DNA from: Anisodus tanguticus | Taxonomy: Eukaryota > Streptophyta > Magnoliopsida > Solanales > Solanaceae | Direction: 5' to 3' | Assembly: GCA_034509755.1 (NCBI GenBank) | Contig: CM067539.1 | Span: 58,910,513 to 58,974,512 of the forward strand | DNA length: 64,000 nucleotides | In this document: one piece after another, positions 21,846 through 33,712 of the stretch | Numbering within the stretch: the first letter of the stretch is position 1 | Layout: every line of letters begins with the position of its first letter | Notes under the pieces: generated by a model | Told to the model about the DNA's origin: nothing | The model's input: only the letters and a program-made list of their open reading frames with translations | The model's database searches: none | Position numbers and translations under genes: made by a program

Positions 21846-23444
21846 TGAAAGTATGTATGTCCTAGAGACAATCATTATTAGGGACAAATGTACTTGAACA
21901 CATTCGTATTATTAATAAGATTAATATTTATGATATTTGCGATTATTGAATTATTATTTGATTGATTGTAATTATTCAATAATGTGCATCACTTGAGCTT
22001 ACGTTGTCATTAATAGAGTGAGACATTGATGATAGAGCGTAACTCTAAAATAGCCTCGACTAATGATCATCGAGAATGGGATATCGATGATATGTTATAA
22101 GTCGACATGTGGTATGCGTCACATTCTTAGAGGATGTAGTATGTCTCACCTACTACTTGTAATGGTTACTAGTGATTGACACATGAATAGTTTTGGAAAG
22201 TATTGGTATACACTAGTGATACACTATTTGTTATACATGTCTAAAGTGTTATCAGCGTGTGGGAGATGAAGGTCCTTTGACTTGAGGTCAGTACGTACCT
22301 TGTTTACAGAGTAATGTACTTTGACCCTGTCCTAAGCTTAAACTCCTTATAAGATAAGATACGGCTTGTGTTGAGTGCATTATGATGTAAATTGAGGTGG
22401 TAGTTGAGCCAAGAATATGATTCATTCCTCGATTGGATAATCGAGAGCACTCAACTTCTCAGTGATATTAGGTTTACCAAGTCATTGGCCAATGCAAGAG
22501 ACATATTTAGAATATGGTCTAGTTGTCGACTAATATAGATGAGATAAAGAGATCAAGCCATTTGGATAGACACATGGAAAATCCTAAGCTTGATCAAGTG
22601 TGTCGCGAATGAAAGAAATTTATCATCTCACATTAAGGTTATGTTTGCTGGATTCATGTAAACGTACTTCATATATTGAGTTCGTCGTATGGCGCAGTCT
22701 AGGAGTTCTGTATGGACCTTAATTGGATTAGTATCGATATATGAAGGCCTATAGGGTCACACTATGTCGATTGTCTCTTCGATCTAAGAGTGTATTGAGA
22801 AAGTATTAAATATTCGATTTGAAATTGAGATATTTAAATTGATAATAACTATGGGATAATTTCTATTAGATGAAAATTATTTAGTTAAATCAAAACTAGA
22901 TTTTGGATTTAATGTGCTGAATATATATATTAAATGAAAACGGGAAGCATATTTTTACGTAAGGCTCCACGACGCCTACTAGGTTGCGCCGCGGTGCCAA
23001 CCCGGCAATGGGCCCAGTCAGACTGGCCCACTGCACTCTCTGTTTTTGGGCCAGGCTTGGAGCCCAACCCTAATCTGATTTGTGACCTAATTTTAACTAT
23101 AAATACAGCAGAACCTCATTATTATTAAACACACTTAACACCAATTCTATAAACTAATTCTAGACATAAAGTCTAGGACGAAACTCTCTCAAACCTCTGC
23201 CGAGATTTCCTGACTTTCTTGACAGAGAAATACACCATATCATAGTGCTTGTAGTCGAAGGGACAGTCGCTTGTAATCTTTAAGTAAAGACTCCAGATTT
23301 ATTAACTTGTAAGTGTTCATGTTTTATGTTACAGGTTTCAATTGTCATATAACCATATCAGAAGAAATTGTTGGAGTAAGTAGAACAAAATTTTAAACTT
23401 CCGTTGTGCCTACTTATATGTTTTGAACCCAACAAAACCGTACA
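21846..23444 (+). repeat. 3' LTR of copia element 1
   Basis: Begins TGAAAGTATGTATGTCC directly after the polypurine stretch CAAGTGGGAGAT and ends CCAACAAAACCGTACA, followed by the CCAAC target duplication. It differs from the 5' LTR by scattered substitutions and a few small indels; the G+C-rich patch is degraded (about 22965-23005). Confidence 0.95.
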
Positions 23445-23637
23445 CCAACACCATCAGCAAAATGGAACACTTGCTCAATTTGAACGCTCTGTTTCTTTAA
23501 GGGATCTTTTAGCATTTTCTAAGAAGCAAAAAAGGATTCCAAGAAGTTCAAGCTCTCGTCCGAGGTTGTTGTCTGCAAGCTCTCGTCCGAGGTTGTTGTC
23601 TGATTCTCTGCCCCAACACTTGGAGATTCCTAATCAG
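23445..23637 (+). pseudogene. MES: MES11-like methylesterase, exon 1 second part
   Basis: Continues the interrupted exon in frame: LQ|HHQQNGTLAQFERSVS, then a Ser/Arg-rich stretch ending in an LPQHLEIPNQ motif, followed by the donor CAG|GTTTGC at 23637/23638. Arabidopsis MES11 has the same arrangement, a RQQNG motif followed by an SRS-rich linker before the hydrolase domain. A 27-bp direct duplication (agctctcgtccgaggttgtt-type unit, about 23549-23602) doubles the SSRPRLLS motif, keeping frame. Confidence 0.85.
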
Positions 23638-24649
23638 GTTTGCTACTAATTTCTTGCCATCAAATTCTATAATGGGAGTAGTATATATTTGTGATTTCAC
23701 AAAACAAGAGGATTGATATATTATTTTTTCTATCCCATGTAGTTAGTAATTCCTGTGTTCCACTTTATATGACATATTTTTTCAATTTGTTCCAAAAAAA
23801 AATAACGAACTTATTAATTTGAAAAAAAAGTAACTTTATATTTTTCAAGATTTATAATCACACAAATGTTATAATTATGACATTTAAGGCTGCAAGTTTC
23901 AAAGTTTTATGGCCAAATAAATTTTATGGCCATAAGTTAAGTTTCAAAGTCTACATTTCTTTCCCATAATTTTGTATCAGTTCAAGCTATATCAGATAAA
24001 TTGAAACGGAAAAAGTAATAATTTAATTTTAAACTTTTTATTTTACTTAATCAATTGATTTATTGCTATAGAAATGTTTAAGATATGTTTCAGACCAAAG
24101 TTTCAAAAGTCCTTCATTTTTCATTTTTATATTTAGTATACAATCAAATACTATCACATAAATAAGGATGGACGGGAGTAGATGTTTATCAATTCTTCTC
24201 GTAGCAATTTGCAATAGTTTATTTTTTAATCTTAAGGACTTGTTTGTCTTATACATTGGAATTACATGTTTACTGAAAACTCACCAAGAAGCATTATTTA
24301 ATAGTTTGCTAAAATACTTAAACCACCACAAACCTAATTTAATTCATTACCCTAAGAAGTGCTGTTTTTTTTTTAACAAATGTCAGCTTCTTCATTTTCA
24401 AAACTGAGTCTGAATTGCAAATTAGTGTACAAGAGAATAAAAGACATCGATGATATTTTAAAAGTAATTGGTGGAATTTATTTACAAGGAAAAGGGGAAG
24501 TCTCAATATATAAGATCTTTGTATTGGGCTCAAGTCTTGCTAGTAGCAGAAGAATATGCAAATGTGTACTTTATCTCACTCTCCTTAAGTGAATAATCTT
24601 GTGATAGTCCCTAGTTATACTTTATTGTTAGACTGAAACTTTTGTTGTA

Positions 24650-24803
24650 CAGTCAAACCTCTTTATAGCAGCGTCATTTGTTCAGATATTTTTTGAGTGA
24701 TATAGAGAAATGTAGAAAACATATAAGATAACATAACATGACAAATTGATTTAGAAAAAAATTGATCGTTATAGTGAGATGTTGTTATAGAAAGGTCTGA
24801 TTG
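24650..24803. mobile_element. pogo/Emigrant-like MITE with TA target duplication
   Basis: A 154-bp sequence is flanked by TA on both sides (24648-24649, 24804-24805). Its ends are inverted repeats: CAGTCAAACCTCTTTATAGC and, from the right, CAATCAGACCTTTCTATAAC. CAGT(A/C)AAACCTCTATA-type ends with TA duplication are typical of pogo-related MITEs such as Emigrant. Non-coding. Confidence 0.82.
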
Positions 24804-24904
24804 TAATTTCCAATAAATATAATTTAACGGTTACCTCTTTTAAACAATTTAATTACTGATCTCAAGAGTAAGAATCAATTCTCCACAGATTCAGCAGCAG
24901 TATT

Positions 24905-25988
24905 TGTTGGAACCAAAGCAGTACGGAAATAGTAAATAACTATTACAAGTGCTTCGAAAGGATAAACAATAAAGGTTACAATAGCAACAAGCTTGTAGTA
25001 AATAAGAATTGTGACAACAGCAAGCTTTTGAGTTCTTGAATCAGTCTTGAATCTTTATACCAATTTGTAGAAAACTCTTTGAATCTTGATAACCTGAAAT
25101 CAAGACATACTAAACCTGGAAGTGTTACAACTTTGCTGAGTCGAGTGATGTCACTCTGTCTTTAAGACAAGATTGCCCCGTATATATGCTTTTAAGTTAG
25201 CGGACAATAGTCTCCCAAGATAAAACAACAAACTATCATTTATGCTAAGCAAACACAAGTGATTCTAGCGAAGAAAACAAATAACAAAAGATTTCTAAGA
25301 GGAGAGGATTTGCAACAAGAATTTCAGAATTGTTGTTCTTGAACAGTGTGTGTAGAATTGAGCCAAAGGCCTCAATTTATAGTAGTGTAAGAATGGCCTC
25401 TTCAAGTGCCCATGTAATGGCCATTTAAATGCCATGTAATGGCCCTTTAATTCACCAACTAATGTAGCCAAATAATGGTTGATTTATGAAGGAAAAAGTG
25501 TCATTTTAATGCTCCAAAACCTCTCCATAATCAGCAAAACTTTTGGACTTCCATCACACTTACTGCTAGTGAAACGTCGCTGCTCTGCCACACTGGCGCC
25601 GCGGTGCCTCAGCTCCAGATATGACACTGCCCTACCGGCGTCGCGCGCTGGCAGGAGGCGCCGCGGCGCTCCGGTGCCCCGGCTCTATCCGGATGATGCT
25701 GTGGCCCTTTCTAGTGCCACGACCCTTCCCGACTCGTATTATCTTACACTTTGCATAATCCTTCCTTTGTTTACCAACGTGGAACACTTGTTATTTAGCT
25801 AATAATCGTCCATTATTCTATGTCTCAACATTTACTTACGTACCAATATCTCTTTCACTAACGAAATTTACGATACTTGGCACTACGAGTGCACGTGTGG
25901 AAACGACGTTTCCAACGTGCGGGCCCCCCAATTGTTCGAGTCATAAATAATGGGATGAACTTAATTCCACATTAGTAAATTTGCAACA
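24905..25988. mobile_element. Solo LTR (family A) with 5-bp target duplication
   Basis: TGTTGGAACCAAAGCAGTAC ... TTTGCAACA is flanked by the direct repeat GTATT (24900-24904 and 25989-25993). No internal region is present, so it arose by LTR-LTR recombination. The right third matches the LTR at 26421-27141 (aaggttgccccgta-like and cgaaatttgacgatacttgg blocks), and the left part matches the solo LTR at 51614. A G+C-rich cassette with GGCGCCGCGGCGC at about 25592-25690 is not shared with those two relatives. Confidence 0.93.
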
Positions 25989-26037
25989 GTATTCTCTTTG
26001 TATTATATGTTAGGTAACATATTTTTTACCTTCTCAG

Positions 26038-26274
26038 GGTACAGAACTTGGAAATTTAGAGACCAACCATTTTGTTCTTGTCCATGGAGGTGGTTTTGGT
26101 GCTTGGTGTTGGTACAAAACTACAACACTACTCAAAGAAAATGGATATCAAGTTGATGCCATAGACTTAACTGGTTCTGGTTCTCATTCTTTTGACTCCA
26201 ACAACATTACCACATTATCCGAATACGTGAAACCCCTCACTGATTTTCTTAAAAAGCTCCCCGATGGAAATAAG
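26038..26274 (+). pseudogene. MES: MES11-like methylesterase, exon 2 (hydrolase core start)
   Basis: Encodes the start of the alpha/beta-hydrolase fold: ETNHFVLVHGGGFGAWCWYK (HGGG oxyanion-hole region), then DAIDLTGSGSHSFDSNNI and a LSEYVKPLTDFLKKLPDGNK segment, ending at the AAG|GTTCGG donor (26274/26275). The order and spacing match Arabidopsis MES11-type enzymes closely. The frame is open throughout this exon. Acts, in intact relatives, as an esterase or possibly non-esterase hydrolase-fold protein in plastid or membrane-associated form. Confidence 0.88.
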
Positions 26275-26376
26275 GTTCGGTCATTTGTACCTTGACTTGT
26301 TCCAAATAAGAATTTTCTGGTGCTTTGTGTCAAACTAAAGTTGAAAGGCATGTAAATTGGTTGGTTCTTGATGCAG

Positions 26377-26420
26377 GTTATCTTGGTTGGTCACGATATT
26401 GGAGGAGCTTGTGTTTCTTA
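26377..26420 (+). pseudogene. MES: MES11-like methylesterase, exon 3 truncated by copia element 2
   Basis: After acceptor GATGCAG the reading is VILVGHDIGGACVSY, the nucleophile elbow. The usual catalytic Ser of GHSxGG is Asp here (GHDIGG), as in Arabidopsis MES11. The exon is cut after TCTTA, where an LTR begins with TGTTGG at 26421; expected continuation is the MELFP-type helix. The rest of the gene, including the catalytic Asp and His, is not found anywhere downstream in the window. Confidence 0.87.
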
Positions 26421-27141
26421 TGTTGGTTAAAATTAGCGTGTATTAGAAAGGTTAATCAATGAAAGAAAAGCTGAGTCGAGAGATGATTTTTTCTTCAGTT
26501 TGAACTGATTGCAAAGAGAGGAGAGGAGATGATTTTCGTATTTTTTCTTCTGTTGGAACTGAACAGTAATGTTCAATTTATAGGTGAAGAAGAGGGATTC
26601 TGACTGTTGAAGTCAGATCCGTTGACTGGTGCCGTTTGGGAGAAGATAGAGTCGTTGCAACATTTTTGAAATCTTCAGGGACCAAAGTGTAAATAAGAAA
26701 AATTTTAGAGACCAAAAACAGAATTCTGAAAGCCCACGGCCCAGGGCCCACAACCGGACCGGGCAGCGCGTATGGGGCTTAGCCCTGAACCCAAAGCTCA
26801 CCTAGGTCATCCCCCGTCTTAAAACTTAGGCCAACCCTTGGGGGCCCAAACCCTCACTCAAAACTATAGTTAATATAGTCCTCAATCCTTCCATATTCAA
26901 CCGATGTAGGAGTTCTATTATTTGGCCAAACCAATCCATCTATTTGTGACTCAAACACCTTACTTTGTGCATCAATAACTCTTTCATTCCTCAACGAAAT
27001 TTGATGATACTTGACACTAATATCATCTACTCATTTAGTAGATTAGGCATGTGCGAAGAAACGATATTTCCGACATGTGGGGCCCATGTGTTTAAGTCAT
27101 TAAAGATGGGAAAAACTCAAGCCCATATAGTTAAATTTCCA
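26421..27141 (-). repeat. 3' LTR of copia element 2 (family A)
   Basis: On the plus strand it begins TGTTGGTTAAAATTAGCGTG and ends GTTAAATTTCCA. On the minus strand it starts TGGAAATTTAAC right after the purine-rich AAGAGGGGATTAT tract (27142-27154). Shares its plus-strand right part with the solo LTRs at 24905-25988 and 51614-53002. Carries a CCGGACCGGGCAGCGCG cassette (about 26754-26771) also seen near 52616. Confidence 0.88.
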
Positions 27142-27699
27142 ATAATCCCCTCTTGAAAGAGAATTGGTGCACACAAGGTGCCAAAGTTCCGCAATCTTTC
27201 AGCGGAAAGATATTGTATCAAGAGGGGTAGCTTTCGGCTTTGAACCTTCCTTAGTTGATTACCATCAGATTTACTTACTGCGCGGTGAACGTGATGTCTT
27301 GAACCGTCAGTATTTACTGTAAACCAAGACAATGATATCAACACAATAACTCTCCTTATTCATTTCTTCTTATAGTTTTATCCGTTGTGGCCATGGACAA
27401 CTCTTGGATTCTTAAGTGCGTATGTTTAAAGCGGCATGTCTTCGCACTTAAATAGATGATCTCATATAAGGTATCCTGCTATACCCACTCGCAAGTGTTA
27501 GGAATCATTAAAAGTTTTAGAAACTTATCATTTACCATTTATGCAGGTAGCACTTAATGTCTATAGCGGGAACAACCTTGGAATTATATTTCTTTAAAGA
27601 ATAATAATCTGAAGTGCTCTTACTTCAAGTGAAGCGCTAAAACTGAACCTCTACAGTTTAGTTTTCCCATTAAACTGAATTTCTTTGGATCTCCAGTCA

Positions 27700-30600
27700 G
27701 TAAGGTTGGGTTGCCACCATAAAGATTCTTATTGTTTGGGTTTTAAGTCATTCCCCTAGACATGCAGAATATTTGATCTTTGGGTAGGCCTTTAGTTAAT
27801 GGATCTTCTATGTTATCCTTTGATTCGATATAATCAATGAAAATGACACCCGTAGTGATCAAATGCATAATGGTCTTATGTCTCCGACGAATATGTCTAG
27901 ACTTGTCGTTGTACATACTATTTTGTGCCCTTCCTAAAGTCGATTGGCTGTCAAAGTGAATCATCACCGAAGGTACGGGTTTATCCCAATAAGGGATATC
28001 CTCTAAGAAGTCGTGAAGCCATTTTGCTTCTTCTCATGCTTTATCCAAGGCAATAAACTCTGATTCCATCGTGGATCGGGTGATGCATGTTTTCTTAGAG
28101 GACTTCCAAGACACATCCCCACCACCAATTGTAAAAACATACCCACTGGTGGATTTAGTGTTCTTTATGTCCGATATCCAGTTTGCATTACTGTATCCTT
28201 CTAATACGGCTGGATATCTAGAATAATGTAATCCGTAAGTCAACGAATATTTTAGATATCGTAGTATCCGATTTAACGCCTTCTAGTGATCACCTCCAGG
28301 ATTACGAGTAAACCTAGCCAACTTATTGACTGGATATGCGATATCTGGTCGGGTGCATTTTGTAATGTACATTAAACTACCAATGACCTACGCATATCGC
28401 TCTTGGGATATGGTTGCACCATGATTCTTATTAATTCTATGATTCATATCCATTGGTGACTTTATAGGGGGACTGTCAAATACATCAAATTTCCTCAAAA
28501 CATCTTCAATGTAATGATATTGAGATAAGACCAACCCGTCAGATGTTTAGAAATCTTAATTCCTAAGATTACATCTGCAATACATATATCTTTCATATTG
28601 AAACATTATTTCAACATATTCTTGGTTTCCAGGATCAAGTTTAAACTACTTCCGGTGATGCTCATGTCATCTACGTAAAGGCATATCATGACAAATGAGT
28701 CAGTTTCCTTTGATATAAATATATTTATCACATTCATTTATGGAGAAACCTTTTGATAATAAAGTATTATCAAACTTTTCAAGCCATTGTATCGAGGCTT
28801 GTTTGAGAAAGTACAGAGACTTAACAAGTCATCATACTTTCTTTTCTTGTCCTGGAATCACATACCCCTCGGGTTGTTCCATATATATTTCCTCTTCCAA
28901 CTCTCCATTTAGGAAGGTTGTCTTAACATCCATTTGATGTATCTCAAGGTCACGCAAAGCTGCAATGGCTATGAATACCCTTATGGACGTTAATCTAGAC
29001 ATATGAGAGTATGTGTCAAAGTATTCGAGACCTTTCTTTTGACTATAGTCTTTGACTACTAATCTGGTCTTATACTTGTCAATAGTTCCATCTGCTTTGT
29101 ATTTTATTTTGAGTACCCACTTACAACCCAAATGTTTTCTTCCTGGAGGAAGATCAACCATTTCCCAAGTATGGTTTTGCATGATGGAATCTATTTTGCT
29201 TTCTATAGCTTTTTTCCGAAGTGGTGCTTCTGGAGTTGACAATGCTTCCTTAATTGTCCTTGGTTCATTTTCAACCATATAGGTTAGAAAATCTGGACCA
29301 AAGGTTTTGTCCTTTTTGGCCCTTTTGCTCCGACTTGGTTAATCCTCTGGAACCCTTGAGTTTTGTAGATCTGGAACATTAAGTTCTGGATAGTCAGTAA
29401 CTTCTAAGTCTTGTAGATCTGGAAAGTCTAGTTCTGGATAATCAGAAACTCCCGGATCTTGTTGATTTTGAGCATTTTGTTCATAACTTCTTTTGCGCGA
29501 AATTATTTCTTTTTCCTTTCGAGGAAAGTTCTGTTCAAAGAATTCAACATTCCTTGATTCCATGATCGTACCCTCATGGATATCAGGTACTTCTAACTTA
29601 TACACTAAGTAGTGATAATCACTACTTTTATTTACATATCCGATGAATATGTAATCTACAGTCTTAGGTCCAATTTTGACCTGTTTTGGTTTAGGTACTT
29701 CGACTTTTGCCAAACAGGCCCACACTTTCAAATATTTGTAAGTGGGTTTTTTTCTTTCCATGATTCATATGGAGTTTTATCCTTACGCTTATGCGGAACT
29801 CTATTGAAAATTGTATTAGCGATAAGAATCGCTTCGCCGCACAACCGGAATTGATAAGTAAAACATTCATCATTTCCTTTAACGTACGGTTTTTGCGCTC
29901 GGCAATACCGTTAGACTGAGGCGAGTAAGGAGCGGTCGTTTGCTGAACATTGCCAAATTGAGCACAGTATTCTTCAAACGGTGCTATGTATTCTCCCCCT
30001 CTATCACTACGAATTGCCTTAATCCGTAGGTTTAGTTGATTTTCAACTTCTGTTTTGTAACGTTTAAATGCTTCAAATGCTTTATCTTTACTTTTCAACA
30101 AGTAAACATAACAATACCTAGTACTATCATCAATGAAAGTCACAAAGTACATGTTCCCCCCTCTAGTTTTCACAAACTTTAAATCACATATGCCAGTGTG
30201 AATAAGTTCTAGAGGAGCGATGTTTCTTTTTACTGAATGGAAAGATGATTTGGTTAATTTTGCCTCCACGCACACCTCACATTTATGTTGAGGGTTTATG
30301 TCGTAGGAAGGCAATAATTCCAACTTTACTAACTTTTGAATGAATTTGTAGTTAATGTGTCCTAATCTATAATGCCATAAATTAGAGGATTCAAGCAAGT
30401 AGGTAGAAGGCTTTATTTCATTATATGAACGGATTACAGACATAGTACTCATTTTGAAGAGGCCGTCACACGCGAAGCCCCTTCCTACAAATATACCATT
30501 CTTAGTTATTACAAATTTGTTGGACTAAAAAATACTCTAAATCTAGCCTGGACCAACAGTGGCCCAGAAACCAAGTTCTTGAGGATGTCAGGGACGTGCA

Positions 30601-30806
30601 TCACTTCCTTCAGAGTAATATCTTTGCCTGAAGTCATTTTGAGGACAACCTTTCCAACCCCTTGCACTTCAGAGGTAGCGTCGTTTCCCATGAACAATTT
30701 TTTTCCCGTGATTGTGGCGTAAGAAAAGAATGCACTCTTGTCAGAGCAGATATGATGGGTTGCACCAGTGTCTATCCAACATTGCCTTGGATTCTTGTTA
30801 CAATAT
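27700..30806 (-). pseudogene. copia element 2 pol remnant (PR-INT-RT-RH)
   Basis: In minus orientation: protease CWIDTGATHHICSDKS (about 30745-30790), GAG-pre-integrase LWHYRLGHINYKFIQKLV (about 30340-30395), integrase with FIDDSTRYCYVYLL (about 30095-30140), RSDRGGEY (about 29990-30010) and GIAERKNRTL (about 29885-29915). Then come an acidic linker with a doubled DYPEL-(D/N)-PDLQ motif (about 29350-29450), reverse transcriptase with CKWVLKIKYKADG (29085-29125), QMDVKTTFLNG (28905-28940) and YVDD (about 28670), and RNase H ending near 27743. Frameshifts near 29840 and 29740 and stops near 29341 and 28530 disable it. Confidence 0.92.
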
Positions 30807-30813
30807 TTCTAGA

Positions 30814-32118
30814 TGCTACGCAAGTGTACGTATCGTAATTTGTAATAAATTTCGGTAAGGCCGAGTATCGTTCACAAAGACTGATTTGTCAAGTACCAAT
30901 TAACTAATCTTTGGTTTCTATTTAGCTAACGAATATATATATGATGATTTCTAAACTACAGAATTAACAAACTAAAGTAAATTGCATAAATAAGGTAGTA
31001 ATGAAAGCACACGAAGTTTAATTCAGCGATGAAGGCAATTAGGGTTTCCAGTCTCCTCAACTTTTCGCTTTATTATTCATTAATGCAAGACTAGCGATTC
31101 TTCTTCTTGTTAAGATAGCAGGTTAAATGAGATGTTCTATATTTCGGTTAGGACATATAAAAACTCAACCTATTTGATAATTTTCTATATTTCTATGATA
31201 AATTCGATCACATAGGAGGATTAAGATCAATAACCTAAAAAGCTACACAGGCAATCGTCATACTCTCGTTCAAGATTAAACATACGTCTAATCAACTATA
31301 GCATATTCAAATCTCCCTTTTCAGATCTCGATTTGAAATCATATAGGTAATGAAAACTAATGGCCAATTAATTCTCATTCAATAAACACAAGTTGAAGAG
31401 ATCTTAATAGATGAAGAAAAACATTAGCAATGCATTAAATCATAATAGAGTTTCAAGTGACTCAACGGAAAACCCTAATAAAAGTAATTAGCTCATAGTC
31501 ATGCTAAGAACTAATTAACTCAATAACCAACATGAACTGAATTAAAGTAAAGTAAATAAGAAGAACTTGAACAATAGATGTCTATAATGGCTTCTTGTTC
31601 TCTTGTTTCTTGCCTCCAAAGTGTTATTCAAAACTTCCTCCTCTAAGAAAAATGTTTCCCCCAATATATATCACGAAAACCCCAAAATGGACCTTTTTGC
31701 CCTTGTTAAATTTAGGTTTCTCGCTTTCCTGAGGTCGTCTGCGCCGCGGCTCAGCTATTAGAGTGTCGGGGCGCTAACTCGCTTCTGAAAGTCACTCATT
31801 TTCTGCCAATGGGGCACCGCGGCGCTAATGTTGGGCTCCGCGGCTCTTCAGCGTTCTTCATTCGGAATTTGTTTAGACTACTTTTCAAGCATCCCATGGC
31901 TTCTTTGACTCATTTCCTATGACCAACTATGCATTTTTGTCCTTAATAACCGCCTATTTCCTTTGGATTCGCCTTATTCCTCTCTGAATCGCTTAAAGCC
32001 TGAAAACATAAAACAACAGGCATAATACTGCACAAAACAAATAAAAGACAAACAAAAGACAAACAAAAGACTCCCTAAAACACACTCTAAAACAGTACTA
32101 AAATCTACCTAACAAACA
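30814..32118 (-). repeat. 3' LTR of the gypsy fragment
   Basis: Plus-strand ends are TGCTACGCAAGTGTACG and CTACCTAACAAACA. In minus orientation it starts TGTTTGTTAGGTAG just after an AAGTTTAAGTTTGGGAG polypurine tract, the layout known from many plant gypsy elements. Contains a G+C-rich patch at about 31738-31855 with GCGCCGCGGC and GCACCGCGGCGCTAATG. Confidence 0.85.
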
Positions 32119-33712
32119 CTCCCAAACTTAAACTTTACTCGTCCTCGAGTAAAGAACTCTAGACACCATAAAAAGAAAAACACACAGACTCTAAAAATGA
32201 ATCAAGTCAACCACAATAGATTATGCCTCGAAGATCATGAACAACATGCAATATAATCTTCAGGAACATTCTAGCCACTAATTTGCTATCTAGAATTTCA
32301 AGCCGGATATTTCTCAAAATTGCTTAGAGTTATTAATGCATATGATCACTCAACCATGATTATTGAAATAAACAAGTATTCAATATTAGTTTATGCACAA
32401 TAAATTCTCACCGACATTCCATCGGGCCAAAATTCTATAGGCTTGCTAACTTGCTATTCTCCACTAATTTAGACAACACATACTCAAGAATCAATAGGAC
32501 TTTTATAGGTTATTACGATAGGCTTAGGCACGGGTAGATGAAATGTCATTTAGGCTCAAAGTTACCATAAGCATATAAACCAATCAACTCAACTCTATAC
32601 TCACATTATAAACCAATCAACCCAACTCTATACTCACATTATAAACTAAAAGCAATCCCCAATTTTTCTTTACCCAATTTTTCTTTTCGAACTACACCCC
32701 AAACTTGTTTTTCAATGTATGCACAAGGGAAGTGTAGTGTATTCATTTTTTTTTGCTCTTCTATTGATAACACTCAATTTAAAATACGAATTACAAAATG
32801 TCATCCCCCAATCATATACTTATATGCTCATGGAATTCAAGGAAAGGAAAATATTTGTAAAGGGTTTCAAGTAGGCTCATAATAGGTGTCAATCAAAAAA
32901 GGGTTACTTAAGGCTTGAAAGGGGTAACTAGGGATTAAATTAGTCAAGGTTGGCTTGAAAGGCTTAATCATTCCAAAGATAACCTAAATCATCTTCCTAA
33001 GTATGCATCATCTATGATTTCGTCTCAAATAGCAAGAAAGCAAGTTCTAGGACTTTCCACCATCTTCCCTCAAACCAAAATTCAATCATGCATAAACCAA
33101 TATTCAAGTACAAGAAATTCACCAATCATGATCAAGTTTTCATACTTATTAATAATTGAAAACAACTCAGGACCTATCCAACTTAAGCACACAGATTTAA
33201 GCATTTCATGGCTATCAATTTCATCCAACTCTATCACATGTGTTCACTCAATCTCATGGGCTATTATTATTAACTTGATTCATTGACACAAGACACTCAA
33301 ACACTGACACTAAACAAAGACACTAACAACAAACAAATAAATTAACACAAACAATTAACACTATTAACACAAAATAGTAAGACTCTCCCCCCAAACTTAT
33401 TCAACACATTGTCCCCAATGTGATAAGTAAAGAAAGAGTAAGAAGACTTACCAAAACTGCAGCTAAGCGATTCAGAATTGTGGTGGCGGCTGTGGTGGAT
33501 GATAATCAAAGTAGGGCTCATTCGCAATGCTTTTTCACCCCCAGAGTTGGCTCACAATTCACCTAACATATGAAAAAATACAGACCAAGAAACAACAAGA
33601 CACTGAGATTGTTTAAAAATAACACAAAAAAAAAAAACAAACTATTAAAATGTTGGGTTGCCTCCCAATAGCGTTGTTGTTTAACGTCATTTAGCCGGAC
33701 GCGGATTTCCTC
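32119..33712 (-). other. 3' non-coding region of the gypsy fragment
   Basis: Minus-strand landmarks are typical of plant gypsy elements: GGGAGGCAACCCAACA at about 33655 (the segment that normally follows integrase), GGACAATGTGTTGAA then GTTTGGGGGG near 33390-33420, and CTCGAGGACGAGTAAAGTTT at about 32135. The rest is AT-rich without coding potential. Confidence 0.75.

Larger units (their letters stand above)
14830..23444 (+). mobile_element. Complete Ty1/copia retrotransposon inserted in MES exon 1
   Basis: The 8615-bp element has two LTRs of 1598 and 1599 bp, a primer-binding site after the 5' LTR, gag, protease, integrase, reverse transcriptase and RNase H in copia order, a polypurine tract (about 21833-21845) and a perfect 5-bp target duplication CCAAC (14825-14829 and 23445-23449). 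Removing the element plus one CCAAC copy restores an open MES exon 1 frame, which proves the insertion site. The LTRs differ at roughly 6-7% of positions by eye over the first 200 bases, so this is not a very recent insertion. All ORFs carry stops. Confidence 0.96.
23638..26037 (+). other. Intron 1 of the MES11-like gene, swollen by insertions
   Basis: GT at 23638, AG at 26037 (TTCTCAG|GGTACAG). It holds a degenerate short repeat of the type starting ttccactttatatgaca (about 23755-24020), an AT-rich unassigned part (24020-24645), a pogo-type MITE (24650-24803) and a 1084-bp solo LTR (24905-25988). Without these it would be only a few hundred bases. Confidence 0.75.
26421..30813 (-). mobile_element. 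Ty1/copia element 2, minus strand, 5' half missing
   Basis: The 3' LTR (26421-27141) abuts MES exon 3. Going right there is a polypurine tract, then RNase H, RT, integrase and protease in minus orientation. At 30813/30814 the copia sequence stops, just upstream of the protease motif, where a gypsy LTR begins. Gag, the primer site and the 5' LTR are not recovered on the far side of the gypsy fragment. The presumed target duplication copy TCTTA (26416-26420) therefore has no visible partner. Confidence 0.88.

Noticed and set aside
33014..33286. 90-residue plus-strand ORF
   Set aside because: It lies antisense within the gypsy 3' non-coding region and shows no recognisable protein features.
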